Shown: positions 1-8,760 of the stretch, piece after piece
How positions within the stretch are numbered: the stretch's first letter is position 1
Layout: each line of letters begins with the position of its first letter
Assembly (NCBI GenBank): GCA_903896545.1
Contig: CAITYF010000202.1
Span: 22,891-86,890 of the forward strand
DNA: 64,000 nt
Source of the DNA: an uncultured Myxococcales bacterium
GTDB lineage: Bacteria > Myxococcota_A > UBA9042
Direction of reading: 5' to 3'
Made by a program: the position numbers and the translations under genes
The notes under the pieces: generated by a model
Seen by the model: the letters and a program-made list of their open reading frames with translations, nothing else
What the model was told of the DNA's origin: nothing
Database searches by the model: none

Positions 1-579
1 CAGGATGGCAGCGCCGCGGAAATTCTCGACCTGATGACCGAGGGCGTGAACCGAATCGAGAACGTGACGAGTCGGCTTCTGGTCCTCGCGCGCGAAACGC
101 CGACGCCGTCAGTGCCCGTCGACATTGGCCTTTTGGTGCAGGACGCGATGCAGTTTGCCGAAGTTCGGGCGCGCGCGCGTGGCGTGGAAGTGCACCTGGA
201 GATTCAGGAAGTGCCGCAGCTGCCCGTCAATACCGAGCGGCTGACGGATGCTGTGAGCAACGTAATCGACAACGCCATTGACGCGTGCACAGCGAAGGAC
301 AGCGTGACCGTACGCATTCAGCCGACGCCCGCGCCACTCGAAGGCGTGCGGATCGAAGTCGCGGATACGGGTGCGGGTATCGCGGAAGATGAGATCGCGC
401 GGATCTTCGAGCCGTTCTTCACGACCAAGCCGGTCGGCGAGGGCACGGGGCTCGGACTGGCGATCACGCGACAAGTGGTGGAAGACCACGATGGCGATAT
501 TCGGGTGACGAGTCTGCTGGGTTCCGGGACGACGATCTGCATCGACCTGCCGCTGAAACCGACGGCGAGGGCGGCATGA
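1..579 (+). CDS. sensor histidine kinase, C-terminal part
   Basis: The reading frame is open from the first base, so the gene starts outside the window and only its last 192 residues are visible. They form the end of the dimerisation helix and a full HATPase_c domain: an N-box (DAVSNVIDNAIDAC), G1 (DTGAGI), F-box (FEPFFTTK) and G2 (GTGLGLAI). The phosphorylated His and the sensor domain are not in the window. The stop overlaps the ATG of the next gene, an NtrC-type regulator, so the two are almost certainly a cognate pair. The signal sensed cannot be told from this part. The nearby cytochrome operons suggest a redox or electron-acceptor cue, which is inference. Confidence 0.93.
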   Translation, partial: QDGSAAEILDLMTEGVNRIENVTSRLLVLARETPTPSVPVDIGLLVQDAMQFAEVRARARGVEVHLEIQEVPQLPVNTERLTDAVSNVIDNAIDACTAKDSVTVRIQPTPAPLEGVRIEVADTGAGIAEDEIARIFEPFFTTKPVGEGTGLGLAITRQVVEDHDGDIRVTSLLGSGTTICIDLPLKPTARAA

Positions 580-1982
580 CCGATGGTGCGTCTGCGGCTC
601 TGAGTCCACCGCTGCGGGTACTGGTTGTCGACGACGGCCGACTCGTGCGTGAAACGACCATGCGGCAACTGCGCGACGCGGGTTTTCCGGCGGATGCGGT
701 CGAAAACGGGTATCGCGCGCTGGACCTGCTGGCGATGGGCGACTGGGACGTCGTGCTGTGCGATTTGCGCATGCCCGGCATGGACGGTCTGGAGCTGCTC
801 AAGACCATTCGCGCCGAGTATCCGAGCGTCGACGTCATCGTGATGACCGCGTTTGGCACCGTGAAGACCGCGGTGACGGCGATGCAGGACGGCGCGGCCG
901 ATTACCTGACCAAGCCGTTTCACTTTCAGGAGTTGGAGTTGCGACTGCGGACGCTTGCGCAATTGCGCACGTACCGGCGGCAGGTCTCCAACCTGCGGAC
1001 GCTCATCGAGAACGACGCCGCTTCGCGGCGGATTTTGGGACAGTCGCCGCAGATTCTGCAGGTGGTCAAGCTCGTGCACACGTTCGCGGCGCACGCTGTG
1101 CCGGTTCTGATCACCGGCGAGACGGGAACGGGTAAGGAAGTCGTGGCGCGCGCGCTGCACGAGGCGGGACCGCGGGCGATGGGGCCGTTTGTGCCGATTC
1201 CGTGCGGCGCGATTCCGACCGAGCTCGCGGAAAGCGAACTGTTTGGGCACGAGAAGGGCTCGTTCACCGGCGCGACAGGTGTGCGTCAGGGGGCGTTTGA
1301 GCGCGCGCACAAGGGAACGCTGCTTCTGGACGACGTCGATGATCTGCCGCTGAACCTGCAGGTGAAGTTGTTGCGCGCGTTGCAAGAAGGCTCGTTCCAG
1401 CGCGTCGGTGGTAACCGCGAAATCACGGTGGACGTGCGGGTGATCGCGACGACCAAAGTCGATCTGGGCGACGCCGTGGCGAAGGGCAAGTTTCGCGACG
1501 ACGTGTTTTACCGGCTGCGGGCGCTGGAAATCCGTTTGCCGCCGTTGCGTGAGCGCGGGGAGGACGTTCTGCTGCTGGCACAACACTGCCTGCAGCGGTT
1601 CGCTCACGATTCGGGCAAGCAGGAACCGCCGCTCTCGCCCGAAGCTGCCGCCTGTCTTCGGCGCTACAATTGGCCGGGCAATGTGCGCGAGCTGCGCCAT
1701 GCGATGGAGTCGGCGCTGACGCTCTGCGCCGATGGTCCAGTCGGCCCGGAGCACTTGCCGGCGTTCTTGCACGGGGAGCGGGGGGAAGCACACACGTCCG
1801 GCGAGTTGTTCACGTTGCACCTGGAAGGGCGCGATGCCGTGGCGATGCCGGAATTGGTCCACCGCGTCGAAGACGCGCTGATCCAGTGGGCGATGCGCAA
1901 GGCCGGTGGGCAGCAGTCCAAGGCGGGTGAGATTCTGGGGCTGGCTCGGACGACGTTTCAGAGCAAGCTGAACCGGTCTTAG
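576..1982 (+). CDS. sigma-54-dependent response regulator, NtrC family
   Basis: A 468-residue protein with a receiver domain (phosphoacceptor Asp63, conserved Lys113), an AAA+ domain and a C-terminal Fis-type helix-turn-helix at about 440-468. Walker A is GETGTGKE (181-188) and the putative arginine-finger region is FRDDVFYRL (307-315). Two family motifs vary: the sigma-54-contact loop reads GSFTGA (229-234) rather than GAFTGA, and Walker B ends LLLDD rather than the usual LDE. Ser in that loop is tolerated in some relatives; the Glu-to-Asp change may slow ATP hydrolysis. It overlaps the kinase gene by 4 bp. Sigma-54 promoters and repeated inverted repeats lie at 8.4-8.85 kb, making it the obvious candidate activator of both cytochrome operons. 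Confidence 0.95.
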   Translation: MTDGASAALSPPLRVLVVDDGRLVRETTMRQLRDAGFPADAVENGYRALDLLAMGDWDVVLCDLRMPGMDGLELLKTIRAEYPSVDVIVMTAFGTVKTAVTAMQDGAADYLTKPFHFQELELRLRTLAQLRTYRRQVSNLRTLIENDAASRRILGQSPQILQVVKLVHTFAAHAVPVLITGETGTGKEVVARALHEAGPRAMGPFVPIPCGAIPTELAESELFGHEKGSFTGATGVRQGAFERAHKGTLLLDDVDDLPLNLQVKLLRALQEGSFQRVGGNREITVDVRVIATTKVDLGDAVAKGKFRDDVFYRLRALEIRLPPLRERGEDVLLLAQHCLQRFAHDSGKQEPPLSPEAAACLRRYNWPGNVRELRHAMESALTLCADGPVGPEHLPAFLHGERGEAHTSGELFTLHLEGRDAVAMPELVHRVEDALIQWAMRKAGGQQSKAGEILGLARTTFQSKLNRS

Positions 1983-2335
1983 GGCCGATCGCGTACTCTT
2001 CGGGCTTCGCGCCGGGCCTCCATGCGGCCCAAGCAAAGCCTCCCCCACCGTACGCCCGGCTCGCGCCGGACGCACCACCACCCTGAACCGCGGGCCCGCA
2101 ATTTGCGGCCCCGAAGCTCGCGGTCCCACGGCGTTTTGCGCCGTGCCGCCCTACCGTTGGTGGCTCAAGGCCCTTGGCCCGTCGCCGCCCGGCAGCTGGT
2201 TGTGGCCGCACGCCATCGCCCCGCGTACGCCGAGGTTCTGCGCGTGTGGCGGGGCCCAGCTCGGCCCCGTATTGGGTATTCGTGCGTTGGCGACTTTTGC
2301 CGCGGGCTAACCGAAAAATAGTTGCCCAAGCTCGC
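1983..2335. other. gene-free convergent region with several hairpins
   Basis: This gap separates the ends of the regulator gene (plus) and the 12-heme cytochrome gene (minus). No plausible coding sequence is visible. It contains several short inverted repeats: CCGGC-N4-GCCGG at 2056-2069, an imperfect GGG/CCGCA stem at 2092-2112, and CACGGCG-TTTTG-CGCCGTG at 2127-2145. These could serve as a bidirectional terminator zone for the two convergent operons. No long T-run follows any of them, so intrinsic termination is not demonstrated. Confidence 0.4.
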
Positions 2336-3436
2336 TCACTGGTGGCACGGCGTGCAGGCAGGCGAGGTCGCCTTGTCCTGATTGCTCTGCCAACCCGCGG
2401 GGTGCGGGTTGCCGCCAGGCGCGCCAATTCGGTGACACGTGACGCAGTTCGACGCCGCGCCGCGGTCGTGGCATGCCGCGCAGGACACCGCATCGCGTCG
2501 CGCCGCATCGCCGTGGCTTTCGCCGCTGCCGCGCAACAGCCAGCCACCGGGGTGCGGGCTGGTCTTGCTTCCCAATGCGCCCGTCTGGCCAACGCCAAAC
2601 CGATCATGGCACGCCTTGCACGAACTCAACTGGTGGCAAGCCTGGCACGACTTGCTGTCCAGTTTGGCTTCCATCGGGTGGCGGGAAATCCAGTCACCGC
2701 GGTGATGCGCCATCGAATCCGGCTGATTCAACCGCAGCTGCGACGGCCGCATCGGCACGTTGCTCCGGCTATGGCACTCTGCGCACGTCTCGACCTTATG
2801 GCAGTGCGCGCACGTCTGATCCGTGCCGCGCGCCTGTGATCCGTGGCGGTGCAGCCAGTCGCCGCTGTGGTCGAGGTACTTCCACAACGCCTTGGTGTCG
2901 GTATTGCGCAGCGAGCCCGCCTTGTGGCAGAGGTCGCAGTTTTCCTTGTCAAAATCGGTCTTGTGGCATTCGACGCACTTCAGTTCCATCAAGTCCAAGC
3001 GGTAGTCCGAGATCTTTTTGGCTTCCTTGATGCTGCCGTGGCACGAGTCGCACGACACCGGCGTGGCGTCCGCCGGCAACGTCAGCGTCAAGTGCTTCTC
3101 GTGCGAGAAGATGACGCCGGTGACGCGGCTGCTTTCCAGAAGCGTCGCGGTCTCCTTGCTGTAGGTCGCCGGCGTGTCGTGACACTCGTCGCACTTATGT
3201 GGAATTTCGCGCTTTTCGTCCAAGCTCTTGTTCTTGGCGATGCCGCCGTGACAGTCAGCGCAGTCGATTTTTTCCACGACGGCGTGCTTGTTGTGCGAGA
3301 ACACGTAGGTGTCGCGCGGGCTCTTTTCGCCGCGGCTCCACGAGCCAACGAGGTAGGCGCACGCCGGCACGAAGACCAGGATGAGGCCCAAGGCGACCAT
3401 GCGCGCGAGGCCGGAGGTCAGTCGGTTGTGAATCAC
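2336..3436 (-). CDS. 12-heme c-type cytochrome
   Basis: A 366-residue protein with twelve CxxCH heme-binding motifs spread through the whole mature chain. The N-terminus is hydrophobic and ends in VPAC, a possible but imperfect lipobox (Pro at -2), so it may be a periplasm-facing lipoprotein or a membrane-anchored cytochrome. The start is GTG, and GTGA overlaps the stop of the barrel gene upstream with GAGG just before it, implying translational coupling. As last gene of the 36-heme/barrel/12-heme operon it would fit as the periplasmic donor of a porin-cytochrome conduit. No specific family name can be assigned from sequence alone. Confidence 0.9.
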   Translation of the reverse strand: MIHNRLTSGLARMVALGLILVFVPACAYLVGSWSRGEKSPRDTYVFSHNKHAVVEKIDCADCHGGIAKNKSLDEKREIPHKCDECHDTPATYSKETATLLESSRVTGVIFSHEKHLTLTLPADATPVSCDSCHGSIKEAKKISDYRLDLMELKCVECHKTDFDKENCDLCHKAGSLRNTDTKALWKYLDHSGDWLHRHGSQARGTDQTCAHCHKVETCAECHSRSNVPMRPSQLRLNQPDSMAHHRGDWISRHPMEAKLDSKSCQACHQLSSCKACHDRFGVGQTGALGSKTSPHPGGWLLRGSGESHGDAARRDAVSCAACHDRGAASNCVTCHRIGAPGGNPHPAGWQSNQDKATSPACTPCHQ

Positions 3437-4905
3437 AGGGCACCTCGCATCAGCGGACGATCGTTGGCCGCCAAACCTGGCGTCGTGGGATAGGCGGAAC
3501 GACCTTCATCCTCGTCGTCCTTCTTGGGGGGCGGCGGCGGCGCGGCCGGGGCAGGGCGGAAGAGTGCGTCGGTGATGGTCAGGGAGACCAGCGCCATCGC
3601 CTGCGACGTGAAGTAAGGATTCGACCAGATCTGGCCGTCGAGACCGGCAGTCAGGCCGCGCGTCGGCGCGTAGCGGACCGCGGCAGTCGCCATCAGCGAC
3701 TCCGAGACGCCGCGAACGGGCGAGATGAAGAAGTAGCTGTCCAAGTCCAGCGCGGCGGTCAGCTTGTCTTCAACGACTTCTCGGCTGCCGACGGTCTTGC
3801 GGACCTGCCACAAGGCGCCCCGGCACCAGATGCGGTACTGGTCGTAGCCGTTATCGCCGTTGAACATGCGGTTGTAGGTGAACCCGGCGCGGTAGCGGCT
3901 CAGCGCATCCAGACGCAGGCCCAGGTTGAGCTGCGCGCGGTAGCCAGCCAGCAGGCCGTCGCCGATGACATAGCGGTCGTACGAGGCGCTGCCGTAGAGA
4001 GCGCCCGGCGTCTTCAGGTCCACGCCGCCGCCGACCAAACCGTCGGTGCGCTGCACGAAGGCGGTGAAGATGGAGTTGCGCGGCAAATACGCGAGCGGGT
4101 CGCGGACCTCAGCGCGCACGAAGACGCCAAGCCAGTCGCGCAGGAGGCGGCCGGAAACGTCGATGCGCGCATCTTGCAGGCCGCGGCCCAGCAGGTCGTA
4201 GGCGTACTGGCCCGTAATCGCAAGGTTCTCGCCGCTGATGCGCAGCGCGTTGGGACGCCAAGCGAAGTCCGCGCCGACTGTGCGACGGGTCGCTTCGGTC
4301 GATCCCGAAATGTCCTGAATGGACGCCGCGATGTGTCCGGTTGGGGAAGCGCTCCACGCCAGACGTCCACCGACGACAGGCGCGTCGAAGACGTGGTCGA
4401 AGCTGCTGAACGCCGCCGAGCCACCGTAGGCGTCGAGCCGCAATTTGGCTGGCAAGTAGGCGATGACCGAGGCGCCGTCCATGAACACGTACGGCGTCGC
4501 GCCGCTGAACACGAACTGCCGACCGAGCTGCACGCGAATCCGCGTCTTGGCCGTTTGACCTTCCCAGCCCAAGTAGCCGTAGGCCAAGTCCGCCGCGCGC
4601 GCTGGTGGGAGCGAGCCCGACGCGATTTGCTGCGCCGCAAAGCCCGACCCGTAGGCGAACATGCCGGAACCGCCGATGTTCTCGCCGCGCAGATTGAGGA
4701 TCTGCATGGTCGGAATCTGCTGTTCCGTCGTATTCAAAGCGCCGGGCACCACGTCGCGAGAAATCGTCGTGATGCTTTTGGCCGTCAGGTGCAACGTGCC
4801 GGCTTCTTCCGGCTCCTCGGCCCAAACCGGCTGCGCGGCGAGGCCCGCAGTGAGCCCCATTGCCAGCAGGATGTGCCGCAGCTTTGCGTTCAGTTGCGCG
4901 TTCAT
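3433..4905 (-). CDS. outer-membrane beta-barrel protein of a cytochrome conduit
   Basis: A 490-residue protein with a cleavable signal peptide (hydrophobic core, then QPVWA before EEPEE). The rest alternates short amphipathic beta-strand-like segments rich in Tyr, Gly and Arg, typical of a barrel. Unusually, the last predicted strand (around LVSLTITDALF) is followed by a tail of about 50 residues with a polyproline run and KKDDEDEG. It is shorter than classical MtrB/PioB barrels (700 residues or more) and closer in size to Ext-type porins. It overlaps both operon neighbours by 4 bp (ATGA). The barrel role in trans-outer-membrane electron transfer is inferred mainly from its place between two multiheme cytochromes. 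Confidence 0.75.
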   Translation of the reverse strand: MNAQLNAKLRHILLAMGLTAGLAAQPVWAEEPEEAGTLHLTAKSITTISRDVVPGALNTTEQQIPTMQILNLRGENIGGSGMFAYGSGFAAQQIASGSLPPARAADLAYGYLGWEGQTAKTRIRVQLGRQFVFSGATPYVFMDGASVIAYLPAKLRLDAYGGSAAFSSFDHVFDAPVVGGRLAWSASPTGHIAASIQDISGSTEATRRTVGADFAWRPNALRISGENLAITGQYAYDLLGRGLQDARIDVSGRLLRDWLGVFVRAEVRDPLAYLPRNSIFTAFVQRTDGLVGGGVDLKTPGALYGSASYDRYVIGDGLLAGYRAQLNLGLRLDALSRYRAGFTYNRMFNGDNGYDQYRIWCRGALWQVRKTVGSREVVEDKLTAALDLDSYFFISPVRGVSESLMATAAVRYAPTRGLTAGLDGQIWSNPYFTSQAMALVSLTITDALFRPAPAAPPPPPKKDDEDEGRSAYPTTPGLAANDRPLMRGAL

Positions 4906-7900
4906 GGATTCACCATTCCGTTGACGTGCCAGCCGTCTTTCGTGTTCAAGGTGCCATCAGGGTTGACCGTCTTCGAGTGGCAGAGGGCGCAGGACGCTGT
5001 GCCCCAGGTCGGGTCGACGTACGGGTGACCGGACGCGACTGACGGCGCCACGCCGTGGCAGGAGTTGCACGCGAGCCCCGGCTTGTTCCACACCGGCGAG
5101 GTGGCCACGCCGTCAGCCAGCGACACGCCGTGGCAGTAGACGTTGGAGCAGGTCATCGTGGCCGGATTGTAGTCTGGCGTGAAGCCCTTGATGGTCGCCT
5201 TGCCGTTGGGGAACTTGATTGAGTCCAACGTGCCGGTCAGGTGGCCCGCCTGACCAACAGTGGTCGGCAGCTGGTGGCAGCTCTCGCACGCAATGCCACC
5301 GCCGGAGTAGACGTTGCCTTTCAAGTGCGCGGCGTGCGCGCCGACGGTTGGCAGCGTCGGGTCGGTCTGACCGTTTACGTCGGGCGGCGGAGCGGCTGAA
5401 CCGTTGCCGCCGTGGCAGGCGTCGCACGAGGTCGGAAGAACCACGTCGATGGTGCCGTTCACGTGCGCGCCGTTCGGTACAAAGCCCAGGTTGGCATCCA
5501 CCGTCGTCGAATGGCACTTGTTGCAGGCGAACATCTTGGGGTGTTCGGGTTTGGTCGGCGGGGCATCGTGACATGCGCCGCAAGTGGTCGTCGCGATGGC
5601 GAAGTCGATCTTGCCGTCCGCGTGCGTGCCCACGTCCAGAACCTTGTCGTCCGAACCGACCGATGTGGCGTGGCACAGGTGACAAGACTGAACCGCTGGC
5701 TGCAACTGCGGGTGTTTCCCGTTGTTCGGCGGGGCTTGGTGACAAGCCGTGCAGTCCGCCGCTGCCGTCACCTTGATGTCGACCTTGCCGTTGCGGTGAT
5801 TCGCCGAATTCGCGATCGTCATGAACGCGCCAGCTGTCGCCGCGTGGCACGTTTCGCACGCCATCGACTGCGGGTGGTTGTTGATGGTCGGCGGCGCGCC
5901 GTGACAGCCGAAGCAGTTGGCGTTGGCCGACAGCGCGACGTCCACCGTGCCGTTCAAGTGCGTGCCGCCCGGTACGATGCCATTCAAGATCGTCGCCGTC
6001 GTCGTGTGGCAGCCTTCGCAGTTGGCCGCGTTCGTCGGGTGGTTGGGCGTCGTCGGCGGTGCGCCATGGCAGGCGTTGCAAACCGCGTCCGCGGCCAGCA
6101 CCACGTCAATCTTGCCGTTCTGGTGTGCTCCACCTGCAAGGATTTGCTTGCTCGCGTCGACCGTCGTCACGTGGCAGCCTTCGCAGTTTTCCAAGGTCTT
6201 CGGGTGCTTGGCGGTATTCGGCGGAGAGCCGTGACACCCCGCGCAGTCCGCGGTGCCACTCAACACGACGTCGATCTTGCCATCGTAGTGCGTGCCGCCT
6301 GCGATGATCTGCTTGTTCGCCGCGACGCTCGAAATGTGGCAGCCCGCGCAATCGGCGGTCGTCACTGGGTGTTTCGCGCTGATCGGCGGGGCCCCGTGGC
6401 AGCCATTGCAGTCCGCCGTCGCGGAAAGTACCACATCCTTCTTGTCGTTCATGTGCGCGCCGCCCGCGACAATCTGCTTGTTCGCGTCGACGGTCGTCGC
6501 GTGGCAGCCTTCGCAAGCAGCCGTCGTCACGGGGTGCTTGGCGCTCACCGGCGGCGCGCCGTGGCAGCCTGCGCAATTGGCGTCTGCACCGAGGGCAACC
6601 TGACTCTTGCCATCCATGTGCGTGCCGCCCGACACGATGTGCTTGTTCTTGTCCACCGTCGTCGTGTGGCAGCCTTCGCAGTTGGTCTTCGAATCCGTCA
6701 CTGGGTGCTTCGCGCTTCCCGGCGGGTTCGGCAGTACCTTGTGGCAGTCGTAGCAGTTGGCGTTGTCGGAAAGCGCAACGTCGTTCTTGCCGTTCATGTG
6801 CGTGCCGCCGAGGACGATTTGCTGGTTCACGTCAACCGTCGTCGTATGGCAGCCTTCGCACTTCGACGCCGTCAACGGGTGCTTCGGCGAGGTCGGCGGA
6901 GACGGCGGCGCACCGTGGCAGCCCGCGCAGTTGACCGACGTGCCCAACACCACATCTTCCTTGGTGTTCATGTGCGCGCCACCGGCGATGATGTGCTGGT
7001 TCACGTCAACCGTCGTCGTGTGGCAGCCTTCGCAGACCGTTGCGGCGTTGACGACCGGGTGCTTGACCGAGCCCGGGCCGTTCGGCAGCGTCACGTGGCA
7101 GTCGATGCAGGTCGCATTGTTGGAGAGCGCCACGTCGATCTTGCCGTTGTTGTGGGCACCGCCGGCGACGATCTTCTGATTCACGTCCACGGTCGTTGTG
7201 TGGCAGCCTTCGCATTTCGCCTTGGTTACCGGGTGTTTGGCGCTGACCGGCGGGTACGCGTGACATCCGGCGCAGTCCACATCGGGGCCGAGCGTGACGT
7301 CGACTTTGCCGTTGTTGTGGGTGCCACCTTCGACGATCTTGCCGGCCGTCGTGACGGTCGTCGTATGGCAGCCTTCGCAATTGCCGTTCGTCTTCGGGTG
7401 TTTGTCGCTGACAGGCGGCGCGCCGTGGCACCCCGCGCACGGCGGATTTCCCGACAACACCACGTCAACCTTGCCGTTCATGTGCGGCCCACCTGCAATA
7501 ATCAGCGTGTTGCTGTCGACCGTGGTCGAGTGGCAGCCCGCACACTTTTCCGTCGTCTTGGGGTGCTTGTCGCTCACCGGTGGCAAACCGTGGCAGCCGT
7601 CGCACTTGGTCTCCGGGCCGAGCTCCAGATCGACTTTGCCGTTGATGTGGTTGTTCTTGTTGGCGATGGTCTTGTTCGGTCCCGCCGTCGATGCGTGACA
7701 ACCGATGCAGTCGCCCGTTTGCGGGTGAGGTGCGGCAGGCGGCGCGCCGTGGCAGGAGTCACAGGCACGCTGGCTGTCGTCCACGACGGTCCACAGCGGC
7801 TTGCTGTTCTTACCCGGCGTCTTCAGTTTGGAACCGTGGCAATACACGTTGGAGCACGTGAAGTTACCGGAGTCGTACACGGGCGTCGCACCGCCTGCGA

Positions 7901-8354
7901 GCGCGAGTCCGCCAAACGTGACTGTCGCGCGGTATTCGGTCGTGTCGACTGGCGCGTCGATGTGGTCGGTATCCCACAAGCTCGTCGGCACCTTGTGGCA
8001 CGAGGTGCACGCCATCGCGTTGTTGCTCAGCGTGCCGCGCACGTGCGTCTGGTGTGCGCCAACGCCGCGCCAAGCGGTCGAGGTCGCGCCGCCAATCGCG
8101 TTCGGCGGAGCAGGGTTGGCCGCGGTCCCGTGGCACGCTCCGCAGGTCGGGTCAAAGGTCGTTGTCGTCGCGTCGTCCGCCACGTCGACCGCGTCACCGC
8201 TCACCGCGTCTGCGCCAGCTGGGTCGTAGCTGCGCGCCGTGTCGCAGCCAGCGAGAGTCAGCAGCAGAAAGCTGCCGGTCGCCAGCCAGAAACGCCCAGA
8301 ACTGCCGCGAGCGTTGCGCATCACCAGTCCGCCGATTGTCTTTTGCCTGTCCAT
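4902..8354 (-). CDS. 36-heme outer-membrane-type lipoprotein cytochrome c
   Basis: A 1150-residue lipoprotein: a signal peptide ending LTLAGC, an Asp/Ala/Val-rich linker, then 34 CxxCH and 2 CxxxxCH (CSNVYCH) heme sites by direct count. The middle is built from repeats of about 45-47 residues with the pattern GGxHxNGKxDVxL, CxGCHGAPP, KHP, CEGCHTTTVD, each carrying two hemes. The two CxxxxCH sites lie near the two ends. I chose the ATG at 8354 because AGGAG lies 9 nt upstream and because an in-frame start at 8411 would sit inside the sigma-54 promoter. First gene of the operon with the barrel and 12-heme cytochrome. Likely the surface-exposed terminal reductase or nanowire-like element; its acceptor is unknown. 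Confidence 0.93.
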   Translation of the reverse strand: MDRQKTIGGLVMRNARGSSGRFWLATGSFLLLTLAGCDTARSYDPAGADAVSGDAVDVADDATTTTFDPTCGACHGTAANPAPPNAIGGATSTAWRGVGAHQTHVRGTLSNNAMACTSCHKVPTSLWDTDHIDAPVDTTEYRATVTFGGLALAGGATPVYDSGNFTCSNVYCHGSKLKTPGKNSKPLWTVVDDSQRACDSCHGAPPAAPHPQTGDCIGCHASTAGPNKTIANKNNHINGKVDLELGPETKCDGCHGLPPVSDKHPKTTEKCAGCHSTTVDSNTLIIAGGPHMNGKVDVVLSGNPPCAGCHGAPPVSDKHPKTNGNCEGCHTTTVTTAGKIVEGGTHNNGKVDVTLGPDVDCAGCHAYPPVSAKHPVTKAKCEGCHTTTVDVNQKIVAGGAHNNGKIDVALSNNATCIDCHVTLPNGPGSVKHPVVNAATVCEGCHTTTVDVNQHIIAGGAHMNTKEDVVLGTSVNCAGCHGAPPSPPTSPKHPLTASKCEGCHTTTVDVNQQIVLGGTHMNGKNDVALSDNANCYDCHKVLPNPPGSAKHPVTDSKTNCEGCHTTTVDKNKHIVSGGTHMDGKSQVALGADANCAGCHGAPPVSAKHPVTTAACEGCHATTVDANKQIVAGGAHMNDKKDVVLSATADCNGCHGAPPISAKHPVTTADCAGCHISSVAANKQIIAGGTHYDGKIDVVLSGTADCAGCHGSPPNTAKHPKTLENCEGCHVTTVDASKQILAGGAHQNGKIDVVLAADAVCNACHGAPPTTPNHPTNAANCEGCHTTTATILNGIVPGGTHLNGTVDVALSANANCFGCHGAPPTINNHPQSMACETCHAATAGAFMTIANSANHRNGKVDIKVTAAADCTACHQAPPNNGKHPQLQPAVQSCHLCHATSVGSDDKVLDVGTHADGKIDFAIATTTCGACHDAPPTKPEHPKMFACNKCHSTTVDANLGFVPNGAHVNGTIDVVLPTSCDACHGGNGSAAPPPDVNGQTDPTLPTVGAHAAHLKGNVYSGGGIACESCHQLPTTVGQAGHLTGTLDSIKFPNGKATIKGFTPDYNPATMTCSNVYCHGVSLADGVATSPVWNKPGLACNSCHGVAPSVASGHPYVDPTWGTASCALCHSKTVNPDGTLNTKDGWHVNGMVNP

Positions 8355-8406
8355 ATCTCTCGTCTCCTGGCGCAGCATCAGGCGCCCCTGGACTGCTGGG
8401 GTCATT

Positions 8407-8422
8407 TGCAAAGACCGTGCCA
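8407..8422 (-). promoter_or_regulatory. sigma-54 promoter of the 36-heme cytochrome operon
   Basis: Read on the minus strand the sequence is TGGCACGGTCTTTGCA, an exact match to the sigma-54 consensus TGGCACG-N4-TTGCW, with GG and GC ten bases apart. The predicted start near 8397 gives a leader of about 43 nt before the ATG at 8354. Confidence 0.85.
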
Positions 8423-8549
8423 GCTAAGGTGCCTTGTGGCGCCTGTTTGCCACACACGCATCGTTTAGGGAAGTGGGCAACTGTCATGGCTTTTTCACAG
8501 ACCGCCAAGGTCCGCGAATTTCACGCCCATTCCCGCTGCCTCACGCGGC

Positions 8550-8565
8550 TGCCGAGAACTCGGCA
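8550..8565. promoter_or_regulatory. candidate enhancer site 1 (TGCCGA-N4-TCGGCA)
   Basis: Perfect inverted repeat TGCCGAGAACTCGGCA. Its centre is about 160 bp upstream of the predicted minus-strand sigma-54 start, a normal place for an NtrC-type activator dimer. It is paired with site 2, centre to centre 21 bp, which is two helical turns. Confidence 0.6.
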
Positions 8566-8570
8566 TGCCC

Positions 8571-8586
8571 CGCCGAAATTTCGGCA
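8571..8586. promoter_or_regulatory. candidate enhancer site 2 (CGCCGA-N4-TCGGCA)
   Basis: CGCCGAAATTTCGGCA differs from the site 1 pattern at one arm base, and its inner 14 bp (8572-8585) are a perfect palindrome. With site 1 it makes a phased tandem pair as expected for cooperative binding of an NtrC-family regulator. Confidence 0.58.
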
Positions 8587-8707
8587 CAAGAAGATGATTG
8601 TGATTACGGGTTGTTGCGCGACACTGCTCGGTTCGGCGCGCGAATGCCCCCAGCGGTGACCGCCGATAGCAGGGGGAGTGGTAATAAAAACAAACAGATA
8701 CCATGTG

Positions 8708-8723
8708 TGCCGATTTTTCGGCA
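8708..8723. promoter_or_regulatory. candidate enhancer site 3 (TGCCGA-N4-TCGGCA)
   Basis: Perfect inverted repeat TGCCGATTTTTCGGCA with the same arms and 4-bp spacer as site 1. Its centre is about 140 bp upstream of the predicted plus-strand sigma-54 start, so it is placed to serve the quinol-oxidoreductase operon. Confidence 0.58.
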
Positions 8724-8760
8724 GACCTGCGGTCGTGATGCGGCGTTTCGTCGCGCGGAC

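Noticed and set aside
2030..2040. GCAAAGCC segment that recalls the GEMM cyclic-di-GMP riboswitch
   Set aside because: The other conserved pieces of the riboswitch are missing and it lies downstream of both genes, not in a leader.
318..2129. Minus-strand frame of about 600 codons opposite the response regulator
   Set aside because: Shadow of two clear plus-strand genes in GC-rich DNA.
2022..2321. Possible 99-residue gene in the convergent gap
   Set aside because: Arg/Pro/His-rich translation without start signal or domain, coinciding with the hairpins.
4902..8354. Regular repeat spacing of about 140 bp that could suggest a CRISPR-like array
   Set aside because: The period matches the heme repeat unit in frame, the units are much longer than CRISPR repeats and spacers are not unique.
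8355..8411. N-terminal extension of the 36-heme cytochrome to 8411
   Set aside because: That start would lie inside the sigma-54 promoter; the ATG at 8354 has AGGAG and gives a normal lipoprotein signal.
5412..8468. Open plus-strand frame of over 1000 codons opposite the 36-heme cytochrome gene
   Set aside because: It is the complement of a highly repetitive GC-rich coding sequence; its protein is Arg/Val/Ala-rich without domains and the cytochrome frame explains the sequence fully.
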